Of a stretch of DNA of 64,000 nt, positions 36,986 to 46,071 are shown piece after piece (positions within the stretch are counted from its first letter, which is position 1; each line of letters starts with the position of its first letter). A program made the position numbers and the translations under genes. The stretch is from a virus: IMG/VR virus record IMGVR_UViG_3300025659_000335, positions 1-64,000 of that record. The stretch is one strand, 5' to 3'. The notes under the pieces were generated by a model. It searched no databases and was not told the DNA's origin. It worked only from the letters and a program-made list of their open reading frames with translations.

Positions 36986-37377
36986 TCTTGACTACAGTAC
37001 TTATCGTATTACTAACAGTCTTATTGGTAATCAGGTTTGTAGAAGTAAAAAAATACAAACAATTGGTGAAGACGTTAGATCTGAAGGTTGATGACCTACA
37101 GGAACAAAATAAAAAAGAACATTTCCATAGGAAAAGTTCAGAAGTCCGCACAGGACAAATGGTTGAAAAGATGCTACCATTTACTAAAGACTTCAAACAT
37201 AATCCAAGACAAGCTCAATTTTTAGGTAACCCTATTGATTATATTGTATTTGGAGACGAATGTATTACTTTTGTTGAAGTTAAAACTGGTAAAGCCAGAC
37301 TTAGCCAGACTCAGCAAAAGATAAAAAAGTTAGTCAATAATAAAAAAGTTGAATGGGAAGTTATTAGAATAAAATGA
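36982..37377 (+). CDS. Holliday junction resolvase-related endonuclease, membrane-anchored
   Basis: A 131-residue protein with a hydrophobic N-terminal segment (residues 3-17, LTTVLIVLLTVLLVI), a charged linker, then a compact nuclease core. RTGQMVEKMLPF, AQFLGNPIDYIVFGD and FVEVKTGKARLSQTQ match the family named endonuclease-related/Holliday junction resolvase-related (Endonuc_Holl): a D in PIDYIVF, an E-V-K catalytic pair, and a conserved Gln. The restriction-endonuclease-like fold suggests cleavage of branched or recombining DNA. Its membrane anchor is unusual for a resolvase but typical of this family. Overlap by four bases with both neighbours shows tight coupling. Confidence 0.8.
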   Translation: MILTTVLIVLLTVLLVIRFVEVKKYKQLVKTLDLKVDDLQEQNKKEHFHRKSSEVRTGQMVEKMLPFTKDFKHNPRQAQFLGNPIDYIVFGDECITFVEVKTGKARLSQTQQKIKKLVNNKKVEWEVIRIK

Positions 37378-40109
37378 ATATAGACGTTTTTAGAAAACTT
37401 TTTGTTCATAGGCCAGATGTGTATGCTATTCAAACGCCTAATAGAACTTATGTACCTGTCCATGAAGATTTAACAGACCGTGTTATATCAGGACACCTTA
37501 AAGGTATGGGAACTATAGGGTTATATCAAATTATCCCAGAACAGAACACATTAAAGTGGGCTGTTGTTGATATAGATATCAATAAAGATATATTTATTCA
37601 AGAGAATTTTGATCTTGATCTTTGGTTACCTGATTTACGAAAACAAGCAGAACTTATCCAAACAGCTTTAACAGAGCATGAGATCCCGTCCTATCTAGAG
37701 TTTTCTGGGTTTAAAGGATACCATGTTTGGATCTTCTTTGATGAACCTGTAGCTTCTTCACCAGTGTATGTTGGATTACATAGTATTATGAAAAACATAG
37801 AACTAGTTAATGACGGACTACACTGGGAAATATTTCCTAAACAAAAGTCTGTCAGTGAAGGAAGTATGGGCTCTCTCGTAAAAGGGCCAGAAGGAAAGCA
37901 CCAGCATTCTGGAAAAGCTAGTGAATTTATTGATACAGTTGATCTAAAAACTATTGAGTATGCGGATATAAAAAGTTTAATAGCTGCACATAATACCATT
38001 GATGTTATCTTTGAAAAATGTTCAGCATTAAGAAACTTACGTACAAAAGCATTTACTACTGGAGTATTAACTAATGAAGAAAGACTAAACTTAGCATACA
38101 TATTAATTAATGCTAGTTCAGAATATGATACTCAAGATGGTGAGAAGTATTTACTTAATAGTATTTTGCCTAAGCTAGGTAATTACAAAAAAGAAACGTC
38201 TGAAAAAAATATACAACGAATGAAGGATGCCGTTGGAGGGGCCGGGTATAAACCAATAACTTGTGCTAAGTTACAAGAAACTGGTATGTGTCCTGGACCT
38301 TGTGCTGAGATTGGTACAAAACGTAGTCCAATATATTTCTATAAAAAAGCTCTAGGATTTAGTGAAGGGGCTTTATTAAATGTAGAAGATCCATTTGATA
38401 ATTTAATTAGACGTGGGAATAGTTACTATGAACAAAATCTAGGTGAAGATGGGGCTGCACCTACACTTGAAAGATTGTGTAATTATATTGTTGATTTACA
38501 AGAGCGCGTAGTTGTTGATGATGGAACGGGTGACGAATATACATATCTAAAAGGTATTATAAAAACAGATGCAGACGGTGTAGCAGCTGCTGAATTTAAA
38601 ATGCCTCCATCAGACTTTCATGATAACAACGCATTCAAATCACATATAACAGACAAATTAGGAATTGACGGTATTTTTACAAAGATAAATGCCGAACCTA
38701 AAATTAGACAATGTATTGCGAAATACAGTAATACTGTAGATAAGCGAGTAGTATTACAGATGGGCTACAGGAAGGATGAAGAGGAAGATAGATATCCTGA
38801 TAAGTATATAAGTCCGTCAGTGATCATTGATAAAACAGGCATACATGAAAATACCTCGATTGAGTTTGATTTAGAAGATGCTGATGTAGCAAAATATCTA
38901 AATATAATAGAAGTAACCAACGAAGAATTTAATGAAGCTAAACAAGGATTAAATAATCTTCTTTCTTTAAGTGATTGGAATTATACACATTCAGCACTAG
39001 CCCACACTATGCTGCCAATTATAGCTCCGTTCTTATCTGGAGAAGACACTAAATTTACTTACTTCGTTAGAGGTAACTCTGGTGATGGTAAGTCTTATAT
39101 AATGAAGTTCTTCCAGAACTTTTATGGAAACTTCACTAACTTAGCTAGTTGGACCTCTACCTTTGCAGCGCTATCAAGAATAGGACACCTGTTTAAAGAT
39201 GCTCTGTATGTAATAGATGATTTTAAACGTCGTAATCTAGGTCGAGCCTATGATCAAGCTTTAACTTTAATGCAGACTTATGCAGATAATACAAGCAGAT
39301 CAAGAGCACGTCCTGACATGGCAATGCAGAAAACATTTACTATTAAGGGCTGGTTGGCATGTACTGGTGAGGATACTCCAGATGGAGAAGCCTCCACATT
39401 AGCAAGAAGCATTCAAGTAAACTGCCTACCAGGAAAGAAAGATAGAGACCTTGGTAGAAAAGTAGAAAGTGTAAGTCATCTATTCTCTGGAATAACTGGT
39501 CGTTATATACATCATGTATTAAAAACTAATCCATTATTATTTGATAGAGCCTTCCAATCATATGAAACATTATTCTATGAAGAGGTAAAAGGCTTACCGA
39601 ATGATACTCGTATTACTAGAAACATTAGTTTGTTAATGACAAGTTACAAATTTATTAGTGAATTCTTTTGGTCGAAAAAAGTATCTGCTGAGAACCAAGA
39701 AAAGTTTAAAGAGTATTTACTTTCTAAAATAAAAGAACAAGCAGTAGAATCGGCAGAGGAGATGTCGTCCGAGAAATTCATTGAGCAGTTGAGTCTTTTA
39801 ATTGGTACAGAATCAGTAATCCTTTTAGATGATACGACAGTTCCAGTGTCTTTAACTCAATATGAAAAGGGAAGAATTATAGGATGGAATGATTTAAATA
39901 ATTCAGAACATACTTATATTATAGGTTCTAGGGCATACGCACTAATAAATAGCGCTCTTATGCAACAGAATATGTCTTTAGGCCATAGCTTAAAAGCAAT
40001 GATGCTTGATATGTATACTAAAGGATATATTAAAGATCAGAAACTACAATCACTTATATTTAATAAAAGGAAAATAGATGTGATTGTTTTTAACCAAGGA
40101 GTTATTTAG
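37374..40109 (+). CDS. Primase-helicase (archaeo-eukaryotic primase plus AAA/SF3-like ATPase)
   Basis: A 911-residue fusion. The N-terminal third is an archaeo-eukaryotic primase. VVDIDIN (about 63-69) supplies the D-x-D metal pair, FKGYHVWIFFDEP (about 113-125) carries the conserved His, and LHWEIFPKQ follows, the pattern seen in primases of TOTE-type conflict systems and many phage replication proteins. A cysteine set (CAKLQETGMCPGPC, about 297-310) is a probable zinc knuckle. The C-terminal half is a D5/SF3-like ATPase: Walker A GNSGDGKS (about 567-574) and Walker B YVIDDF (about 611-616). The protein should prime and unwind DNA at phage origins. No separate DnaG or DnaB-type gene is seen, which supports this role. 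Confidence 0.82.
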   Translation: MNIDVFRKLFVHRPDVYAIQTPNRTYVPVHEDLTDRVISGHLKGMGTIGLYQIIPEQNTLKWAVVDIDINKDIFIQENFDLDLWLPDLRKQAELIQTALTEHEIPSYLEFSGFKGYHVWIFFDEPVASSPVYVGLHSIMKNIELVNDGLHWEIFPKQKSVSEGSMGSLVKGPEGKHQHSGKASEFIDTVDLKTIEYADIKSLIAAHNTIDVIFEKCSALRNLRTKAFTTGVLTNEERLNLAYILINASSEYDTQDGEKYLLNSILPKLGNYKKETSEKNIQRMKDAVGGAGYKPITCAKLQETGMCPGPCAEIGTKRSPIYFYKKALGFSEGALLNVEDPFDNLIRRGNSYYEQNLGEDGAAPTLERLCNYIVDLQERVVVDDGTGDEYTYLKGIIKTDADGVAAAEFKMPPSDFHDNNAFKSHITDKLGIDGIFTKINAEPKIRQCIAKYSNTVDKRVVLQMGYRKDEEEDRYPDKYISPSVIIDKTGIHENTSIEFDLEDADVAKYLNIIEVTNEEFNEAKQGLNNLLSLSDWNYTHSALAHTMLPIIAPFLSGEDTKFTYFVRGNSGDGKSYIMKFFQNFYGNFTNLASWTSTFAALSRIGHLFKDALYVIDDFKRRNLGRAYDQALTLMQTYADNTSRSRARPDMAMQKTFTIKGWLACTGEDTPDGEASTLARSIQVNCLPGKKDRDLGRKVESVSHLFSGITGRYIHHVLKTNPLLFDRAFQSYETLFYEEVKGLPNDTRITRNISLLMTSYKFISEFFWSKKVSAENQEKFKEYLLSKIKEQAVESAEEMSSEKFIEQLSLLIGTESVILLDDTTVPVSLTQYEKGRIIGWNDLNNSEHTYIIGSRAYALINSALMQQNMSLGHSLKAMMLDMYTKGYIKDQKLQSLIFNKRKIDVIVFNQGVI

Positions 40110-40112
40110 TGA

Positions 40113-40871
40113 ATGAAACTTAAGACCATTGCTAGTAGTAGCAGCGGAAATTGCACACGAGTTAGCTCTGGTAAAACTTCTATACTAATTGATTGCGGTA
40201 TTCCAAGAAAAAGAGTTTATGAAGATGGCGTTTTTGATATAAGCGCCATTTTTATTACTCATGAGCATAGCGATCATATAAAAGGTGTTAATGTTTTATA
40301 TAAGAAAGCTAAATGTAAAGTATATTTACATCGACATGTATATGAAGCCAGACCTAAACATTTTGAATCTATACCCATAGAGGATATAATGTTTATAGAA
40401 GCTGGAGATATTACTACAATCGATGATACTTTTACAGTTGAAGGCTTTAGTACAAAGCATGACGCAGCATATAGTATGGGTTTTGTAGTTACAGAGATAT
40501 CTTCGTCAAAGCGCTTCGGATATATGACTGATACTGGGGCTGTAACTGCTTTAATAAAAAATAAATTAAAAGAATGTGATAGTTACTTTATTGAAGCGGA
40601 CTACGACGATGAGCAATTAAAAAAATACGCTGACTACTCAATCGAATTAAAAGATAGAATAAAAGGAAACTTTGGGCATTTAAGTACTGCACAAGCTATA
40701 GAGTTTATTAAAGAATCTGTTGATTTAGAAAAAGTAAATAATGTAATCTTTGGCCACTTAAGTGCAAGAACAAATTCACCAGAACTAGTACAAGCTTCTA
40801 TTGATGAAGAGTTTCCTAAATATATTAATAAATTCTACATAGCACCAATAGACGAAGAGTTAGATATATGA
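40113..40871 (+). CDS. Metallo-beta-lactamase-fold nuclease, YycJ/WalJ-like
   Basis: The 252-residue protein starts LKTIASSSSGNCTRVSSG, the glycine/serine opening of the YycJ group, then THEHSDH (about 49-55) gives the metal-binding H-x-H-x-D-H. FSTKHDAAYSMGF supplies the next His (about 115-127), and GHLS motifs near 186 and 213 complete the metal site. Members of this family degrade DNA 5'-3' (in bacteria with mismatch repair). In a phage it could act in recombination or DNA recycling. It begins three bases after the primase stop and overlaps the next gene by four bases. Confidence 0.82.
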   Translation: MKLKTIASSSSGNCTRVSSGKTSILIDCGIPRKRVYEDGVFDISAIFITHEHSDHIKGVNVLYKKAKCKVYLHRHVYEARPKHFESIPIEDIMFIEAGDITTIDDTFTVEGFSTKHDAAYSMGFVVTEISSSKRFGYMTDTGAVTALIKNKLKECDSYFIEADYDDEQLKKYADYSIELKDRIKGNFGHLSTAQAIEFIKESVDLEKVNNVIFGHLSARTNSPELVQASIDEEFPKYINKFYIAPIDEELDI

Positions 40872-41197
40872 TACTTGCATATAGTTATAGTCCTGTGTAT
40901 TGTATCGACGAGGACGGTATACAGACGGCAATTAAAGACCCAGACTATGTAAAAAGGTCTAGTAGAAGTCCATCTCGTTATATTGCCTCTGAAGAATGTA
41001 TATTATTAGCTCATGAAAAGGAAGTAATAAAGATAATTACGGGCTTTGATGTGCTACCACACATACTATTTAGCAAGATAGTAACCTTTGCTGTAAACCA
41101 TGATATGAGGCTAGAGATCATAGCATGTGGTAACTTACACCATTTAAATTATCTTGATAAATTAGTAGAAATGCACAACAATCTACTTGACAGTTGA
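40868..41197 (+). CDS. Hypothetical protein
   Basis: This 109-residue protein is not recognised. It has a mixed alpha/beta composition, an N-terminal strand pair (ILAYSYSPVYCIDEDG) and a C-terminal helix (LHHLNYLDKLVEMHNNLLD). It overlaps the metallo-beta-lactamase gene by four bases, so it is part of the replication operon. The candidate promoter for the next gene begins in its last codons, at 41187. No motif supports a function. Confidence 0.5.
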   Translation: MILAYSYSPVYCIDEDGIQTAIKDPDYVKRSSRSPSRYIASEECILLAHEKEVIKIITGFDVLPHILFSKIVTFAVNHDMRLEIIACGNLHHLNYLDKLVEMHNNLLDS

Positions 41198-41214
41198 GCA
41201 TATCTTACTATATT
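41187..41214 (+). promoter_or_regulatory. Candidate promoter before the exonuclease gene
   Basis: TTGACA (41187-41192), a 16-bp spacer and TATATT (41209-41214). Only five bases separate the -10 element from the ATG at 41220. The predicted start is within or next to the start codon, so this transcript too may be leaderless. Confidence 0.55.
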
Positions 41215-41219
41215 AAAGT

Positions 41220-41873
41220 ATGAATATATTAATTTTTGACATAGAGACAATCCCTCAGCAAACACCGCTGAGCGATTTACAAGAAGAAACTTTACAACGT
41301 AAACTTGACAAGTTTACAATCAAAGACAATGAAGATTTAATTGGTATAAGAAATAGAATAATGGCTACCTCTCCTTATTTTGGAGAAATCGTTTGTATAG
41401 GAGCAATGAAAGTATACGGCGATGAGAGCGGTTCCATTTCTTTAGTTGGAACAGAGAAGGAAATTCTAACTAGATGGTGGGAAATCATTAAGAAACATAA
41501 AGGCGTGTTCGTCCATTACAATGGACTAGGCTTTGATGTTCCTTTTATATTGAAGCGATCTATGTTCCACGGTATTGAACCAACACATAAACAGTTTGCA
41601 GATACAAAGAGGTTCCAAAGGTATCCTCACTTCGACGTGCAACAGATTTTGGCAGATTGGGATAGATACCAAACAGCGTCTCTTGAGTTAGCTTGTGAAT
41701 TTTTAGGGGTTAAGTCACCTAAAGACGGCGAGATTAAAGCAGCTAATGTGGCAGAAGCTTTCGCCGCTGGTCGTATAGATGAGATAGCTGAATACTGCTT
41801 AAAAGATGTACAAGCAACTTACGATGTATACCAAATTTTACAAAATTATACCTATATACCAAAAAGATACTAA
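41220..41873 (+). CDS. DnaQ-like 3'-5' exonuclease (PolB exonuclease-type)
   Basis: A 217-residue DEDD exonuclease. FDIETIP (6-12) gives Exo I (D7, E9). FVHYNGLGFDVPF (about 96-108) is Exo II with the conserved N-x-x-x-F-D. AEYCLKDVQATYDVY (about 190-204) is Exo III with Y-x-x-x-D. The phrase H/Y-N-G-x-x-F-D-x-P is characteristic of the family described as predicted 3'-5' exonuclease related to the PolB exonuclease domain. It is free of a polymerase domain and sits beside a Sak4-like gene, so a role in recombination or processing of 3' ends is likely. The upstream promoter places its start next to the -10 element. Confidence 0.85.
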   Translation: MNILIFDIETIPQQTPLSDLQEETLQRKLDKFTIKDNEDLIGIRNRIMATSPYFGEIVCIGAMKVYGDESGSISLVGTEKEILTRWWEIIKKHKGVFVHYNGLGFDVPFILKRSMFHGIEPTHKQFADTKRFQRYPHFDVQQILADWDRYQTASLELACEFLGVKSPKDGEIKAANVAEAFAAGRIDEIAEYCLKDVQATYDVYQILQNYTYIPKRY

Positions 41874-42797
41874 ATGAGTTTATTTAAAAAAGCTAGCAAA
41901 AAAGCTAGACGATTGAAGATGTATATATACGGGGAAAGTGGTTCTGGTAAAACAGTAACATCTTTACATTTTCCCAGCCCAGCCATGATAGATGCTGAAA
42001 AGGGAACAGACTTCTATGGCGAGTTGTTTGACTTTGAAAGAATTCAAACTAATGATCCCGACGAGATTAATGCAGCTCTTGATGAACTTTTAAAAGATCC
42101 TGGTGATGTAAAGACATTAATTTTAGACCCATTCACTGCCGTATACGAGGCGATGCAAGATGCACAGCTAAGACGAATGAGGGTTAAAAATAATAACAAG
42201 AATTATACTTTACAGCCAGTTGATTTTAAATTACTTAAATCTAATGTAAAAGGACTAATTCAGAAGTTACTAGCATTAGACTTGAATATTATTTGTACAG
42301 CAAGAGCTCGTGTAGAGTATAGCCAAGAACCTGGTGAGTTTATGAAACCTGTTGGTCTAAAGCCAGATGGTCCAAAAGACTTGCCGTATATGTTCGACGT
42401 AGTTCTTGAATTAAAAGAAACACCGGATGGAAAAAGGTTAGCATCCACAATTAAAGATAGAACTAATACACTACCAAATTCTTTTGAGTTTAGTTATGAA
42501 CAGTTTGTCAAGTATCTAGGTAATGCAGATCTTGAAAGAGATCCTGTAGTATTTAACCAACAGACCAGCCTAGATGATTTTGCAGGACGACAAATTGAAA
42601 TTGAATTTAAAGGCAATAAAATAAAGACAGCAGGAATAACTGCAGAGCAACTAGTCACTTTAAGTGCATTAATAGAAAATAAAGGGTTAAGCTCTGACAC
42701 TGTTGCAGAAAAGCTTCGTGAAGGCTACATGATTGAAAGCCTACTTGATTTAAAACCAGACGAAGCTAAATTACTTATAGACGAATTATCGAAATAG
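41874..42797 (+). CDS. Sak4-like RecA-fold ATPase (single-strand annealing)
   Basis: A 307-residue ATPase with Walker A GESGSGKT (20-27), an AMIDAEKGTDFY stretch typical of the phage Sak4/AAA_24 group (the usual D-x-E/D-x-G), and a Walker B-like TLILDPFT (about 81-88). CTARAR at about 142-147 corresponds to the sensor strand. The C-terminal 80 residues form a charged helical tail. Sak4-type proteins promote strand annealing together with a partner single-strand binding protein. The next gene encodes the small DUF669-like protein that often follows them, which strengthens the call. Confidence 0.82.
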   Translation: MSLFKKASKKARRLKMYIYGESGSGKTVTSLHFPSPAMIDAEKGTDFYGELFDFERIQTNDPDEINAALDELLKDPGDVKTLILDPFTAVYEAMQDAQLRRMRVKNNNKNYTLQPVDFKLLKSNVKGLIQKLLALDLNIICTARARVEYSQEPGEFMKPVGLKPDGPKDLPYMFDVVLELKETPDGKRLASTIKDRTNTLPNSFEFSYEQFVKYLGNADLERDPVVFNQQTSLDDFAGRQIEIEFKGNKIKTAGITAEQLVTLSALIENKGLSSDTVAEKLREGYMIESLLDLKPDEAKLLIDELSK

Positions 42798-42812
42798 CGG
42801 AGAAATAAAAAA

Positions 42813-43286
42813 GTGAAAGTAAATATGAAGAAGATTGCAGAAGCCAACGTATCCAATGATGGAGACTATGAGTCTCTCCCGGAAGCGTGGTATCCTCTGC
42901 AAATTGAAAATGCTGAATACATGGAAGCAAGAACTGGAGCATTTCAAGTAAAAGTTACGTTTGTAGTTTTTGATGGCCAATACAAAAATAGAAAAGTATG
43001 GAACAACTACGGCATAATTAATAAAGACGGTGTTGAAAATGGAGTTGGTCAGGGCATGTTAGCGAATCTCTTAAGAGCTGCTAAATCGCCTTTAGTAGAC
43101 ACAGACGAAGAGCTAGAGATTGAGGACATTGTCGCAGGAATGGCAAACCTAAAAGTAAATGGTTATTTAGAGCCATCTTCTTTTAATGGTAAGCCCGGCA
43201 ATGACTTAAAGAAAATTCAAGCTCTCGATCCTAGTGCCACGAATGATGCTGGCGCGACTGACTCAGGGAATGGACTTTTTTCATAA
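42813..43286 (+). CDS. DUF669-like, probable single-strand-DNA-binding partner
   Basis: A 157-residue protein beginning at GTG 42813, with GGAG ten bases upstream. EAWYPLQIENAEYME and TFVVFDGQYKNRKVWNNY match the phage DUF669 family: A-W-Y near the N-terminus, then a strand with V-F-D-G-x-Y-x-x-R. Proteins of this family are found next to Sak4-like ATPases and are thought to bind single-stranded DNA. The C-terminus is Asp/Gly/Ser-rich and ends NGLFS, a short acidic tail like those of SSB proteins. A strong terminator follows at 43298. Confidence 0.75.
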   Translation: MKVNMKKIAEANVSNDGDYESLPEAWYPLQIENAEYMEARTGAFQVKVTFVVFDGQYKNRKVWNNYGIINKDGVENGVGQGMLANLLRAAKSPLVDTDEELEIEDIVAGMANLKVNGYLEPSSFNGKPGNDLKKIQALDPSATNDAGATDSGNGLFS

Positions 43287-43297
43287 GTATTTATAAG

Positions 43298-43331
43298 GGG
43301 AGTAGTCTATACACATAGGCTACTCCCTTTT
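43298..43331 (+). terminator. Rho-independent terminator after the replication operon
   Basis: GGGAGTAGTCTAT (43298-43310), loop ACAC, ATAGGCTACTCCC (43315-43327): a 13-bp stem with a single G-T wobble, then TTTT. It separates the recombination genes from the glycosyltransferase island. Confidence 0.85.
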
Positions 43332-43357
43332 ACCTTTACACCGGACTTTACCTTAAA

Positions 43358-44065
43358 ATGTATGTACCTTTATTTATAACAAGTTTTAATAGACCAGAAT
43401 TTGTCAAGCCCTCTTTGGAAAGTTTATTTAATTCAAATTTACCAGAGTGGGTTAAACTTTTTTGGACAGATGATGGCTCAGACGAAGAAACAACTTCAAT
43501 TATAAAAGAATATGAAGCAAGAGAGTGGACATGTGGTACTGAATTTACTTTAGCAGAACATGTCGGCATGAGAGTATGTAAGTTAGGCCAGATTAGAAAT
43601 TGGTTTAATAAACAGAAAACATGCGCAGAATTCTTTCTTGTGTCAGACTCAGATATGGTGTATGCCAAGAACTGGGTACAGGCGCTAAATCACATATATT
43701 ATAAATTACCAAATATGGGGCTATTATCTGGATTTAATACAGAAACAAATAATCACGCAACAAAAAAAGAAGTTACAGGACTTAGATTAAAACTTTCTAT
43801 TGGTGGGGCAAACTTTTTAATGGATACTAAACTTTATTTAAGAAGACCGTTTCCAATTATAGAAAGAGAGACCCATGAATGGGATTATAGAATGTGTGAA
43901 CTAGCCCATTCAGAAAAACTTTTAGTCTGCACTACTAACCCATCTATAGTGAATCATATAGGTAGGACTGGAGTATACGCTAGAACTGACTACTACGATA
44001 CAGCAAAAGATTTTATAGGAATAGAAGCTGATAGTTTAAAGGAATTAAACATTGGACACAATTAA
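43358..44065 (+). CDS. Glycosyltransferase family 2-like protein
   Basis: A 235-residue GT-A transferase. VPLFITSFNRPEFVKPSLES is the family opening (strand, S/T-x-x-R-P, helix), FWTDDGSDEET is the first aspartate loop and FLVSDSDMVY (about 94-103) is the D-x-D nucleotide-sugar site. It is the first gene of the glycan island after the terminator at 43298. The short size means it has no membrane segment or second domain. Donor and acceptor sugars cannot be told from sequence. Overlap of 14 bases with the next gene shows coupling. Confidence 0.8.
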   Translation: MYVPLFITSFNRPEFVKPSLESLFNSNLPEWVKLFWTDDGSDEETTSIIKEYEAREWTCGTEFTLAEHVGMRVCKLGQIRNWFNKQKTCAEFFLVSDSDMVYAKNWVQALNHIYYKLPNMGLLSGFNTETNNHATKKEVTGLRLKLSIGGANFLMDTKLYLRRPFPIIERETHEWDYRMCELAHSEKLLVCTTNPSIVNHIGRTGVYARTDYYDTAKDFIGIEADSLKELNIGHN

Positions 44066-45326
44066 GATTTTTATGGGAATACCTACCATCAATAGGGCAG
44101 ATTTACTAAATGAGGCTTTAGCTGATTTATCTAAAGTGATGCCAGATTTATATAAATTGGTTATAGTTGATAATGGAAACCAATCTATAAAAATACCAGA
44201 CAACTTAAAAGAAAAAACAGAGATATACAACCCAGGAAAAAATCTTGGAGTTGCCGCTAGTTGGAACTATATATTAAATGAGGGATTTAAAAACCCAGAA
44301 ATAACCCATGTTCAACTAACAAATGATGACATAATACCTGGACACTCTTTAGAGCAGATTAATTCTATATTTGGCCCCCATAGTGATAATTATTTAGTAT
44401 TAGGAAGTGCGTTTTCAAATTTTTTTATTTCTAGGGAGTGTTTTAATGTTGTTGGGCTGTTTGATGAAAAATTTTATCCAGCATATTTTGAAGACAACGA
44501 TTATGGCAGGCGCTGCGGTTTAATTAATAAAGGAAGAGTTGCAATAAAACTTACTCCTAAAAAAAGCCAGAAATCTTCATCAATAAGAAAAGATCCAAAA
44601 TTAAATAGAAATTTTTCTAAAAATAGAAATTACTATATAAAAAAATGGGGAGGACCCCCCAATAAGGAAAAATATAATATGCCATTTAATAAAATAAACC
44701 CTGAAATAGATTTTATACAAAGCTATTATAGTGCATTTAATTCTTTATTTGAAGTATCTAAAGAATATCTTTTAGAACTATATAGAGAAGACACTTATGG
44801 AGGGTATCCAGAAGAACCAGCAGGATCAGCCTGGGAAAGTGAGTTAAAAGCTCTGTATTGTGCAATTAGGCTAGCAAAACCAAAAAAATTATTAGAAATA
44901 GGAAACTTTGTTGGAGTTAGCACAAACCATATGCTAGCCGCTATTGAAAAAAATGGATTTGGAGAACTACATCTAGTTGATGTCATAGATAGGCTTAATA
45001 GAGATAAGCTACATTCTAATAATTTTACACATCATGTGGAAGAATCTTTAAATTATTTAGACTCACTACAAGAATTAGATTTTGATTTTATAAGTCAAGA
45101 TGGAGATCACTCAGAAGATTATGTAAGAAAAGAATTACAAGTATTTAAAAATAAATCTACAAAAGATTTATATATATGGGGACATGATTATTACGCCAGG
45201 ATTAGGGCAGGAGTTGGAGTGAAGCAAGCATGGGATAAGGAAAAATCAGAATTTACAAAGGTACACCATCTAAAAGATAGCGTTAGCGATTGTGGATTTA
45301 GTCTAGCGTTCTTAAAAAGGAAATAA
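44052..45326 (+). CDS. Glycosyltransferase-methyltransferase fusion
   Basis: The 424-residue protein joins a GT2-type transferase (residues 1-190: IFMGIPTINRADLLNEAL, VIVDNGN, QLTNDDIIPG as D-D site, FYPAYFEDNDYGRR as the acceptor loop) to a class I SAM methyltransferase (about 250-424). In the second part LLEIGNFVGVSTNHM is the SAM-binding loop and SQDGDHSEDYV is the D-G-D-H motif of the Methyltransf_24 group. A sugar could thus be added and methylated by one protein. TTG 44052 is chosen as the start because AGGA lies seven bases upstream and the TTG form retains the first strand IKIFMGIP of the GT fold; ATG 44073 would cut it off. Confidence 0.8.
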   Translation: MDTIKIFMGIPTINRADLLNEALADLSKVMPDLYKLVIVDNGNQSIKIPDNLKEKTEIYNPGKNLGVAASWNYILNEGFKNPEITHVQLTNDDIIPGHSLEQINSIFGPHSDNYLVLGSAFSNFFISRECFNVVGLFDEKFYPAYFEDNDYGRRCGLINKGRVAIKLTPKKSQKSSSIRKDPKLNRNFSKNRNYYIKKWGGPPNKEKYNMPFNKINPEIDFIQSYYSAFNSLFEVSKEYLLELYREDTYGGYPEEPAGSAWESELKALYCAIRLAKPKKLLEIGNFVGVSTNHMLAAIEKNGFGELHLVDVIDRLNRDKLHSNNFTHHVEESLNYLDSLQELDFDFISQDGDHSEDYVRKELQVFKNKSTKDLYIWGHDYYARIRAGVGVKQAWDKEKSEFTKVHHLKDSVSDCGFSLAFLKRK

Positions 45327-45328
45327 CT

Positions 45329-46069
45329 ATGAGACTGCTCGGCATAATACACGGATATAATGAAGGTGATTGTTTAGAAAACTCTATTAAATGTCTTTTA
45401 GATTCTGGACATTCTGTTCATGTATTCGATCACGGATCAACTGATAACACAAAAGAAATAATAACTTCTTTTAAAGAAAGAGTAACCTACGAGTACTTAG
45501 ATAGAAATAAAATTCATTTTTGGAAAGGACCAAATAATCTTTTTAATACAATTTCAAGATTTATAAATTCTAAACAACCATTATATGATTGGGTAACTTG
45601 GTTAGATGCTGATGAAATATTAGTACACAAATCTAATACAAATCTACAAGAAGAATTATTACATTCTTTTAATTCTGGTATTAAAGTAATACAAACAGAA
45701 ATAAAAGAATACTGGGTTACTGAAAAAGATGATCCAAGTATTGTAAATTGTGTAGATAGACAAAAATATTTTTTAAGAAGGTCGCCCGGTAGCTGGGGAG
45801 GGATTAATCGCAGCTGGCTATTATCATTAACAGGAAATATGGGAAGAGGGAAGCATAGAAATCAATCTCAATGGGGAAGAAATGTTAAAATAGATGGAGT
45901 TAGCTATGTTATAAATCATTATCCTATAAGATCAGAAGAACATGGAAAAAGAAAAATATTAGTAGAACGTAATTGGAAAAATAAAGGACATGGTTGTCAT
46001 TATGATAGCTATCTTAATAATAATTGTAGCCATATAATAAAAGAATCTAATTCTTTAGAAAAAGATTAA
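45329..46069 (+). CDS. Glycosyltransferase (GT2-like, DADE motif)
   Basis: A 246-residue GT-A protein. RLLGIIHGYNEGDCLENSIK is the opening strand and helix, VFDHGSTDNTKEII is the aspartate loop and WVTWLDADEIL (about 88-98) is the metal-binding D-A-D-E site, a pattern of the Glyco_tranf_2_4-type group. Later, FLRRSPGSWGGINRS forms the acceptor loop. It starts two bases after the fusion gene and ends two bases before the next, inside the tightly packed island. Confidence 0.8.
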   Translation: MRLLGIIHGYNEGDCLENSIKCLLDSGHSVHVFDHGSTDNTKEIITSFKERVTYEYLDRNKIHFWKGPNNLFNTISRFINSKQPLYDWVTWLDADEILVHKSNTNLQEELLHSFNSGIKVIQTEIKEYWVTEKDDPSIVNCVDRQKYFLRRSPGSWGGINRSWLLSLTGNMGRGKHRNQSQWGRNVKIDGVSYVINHYPIRSEEHGKRKILVERNWKNKGHGCHYDSYLNNNCSHIIKESNSLEKD

Positions 46070-46071
46070 AT

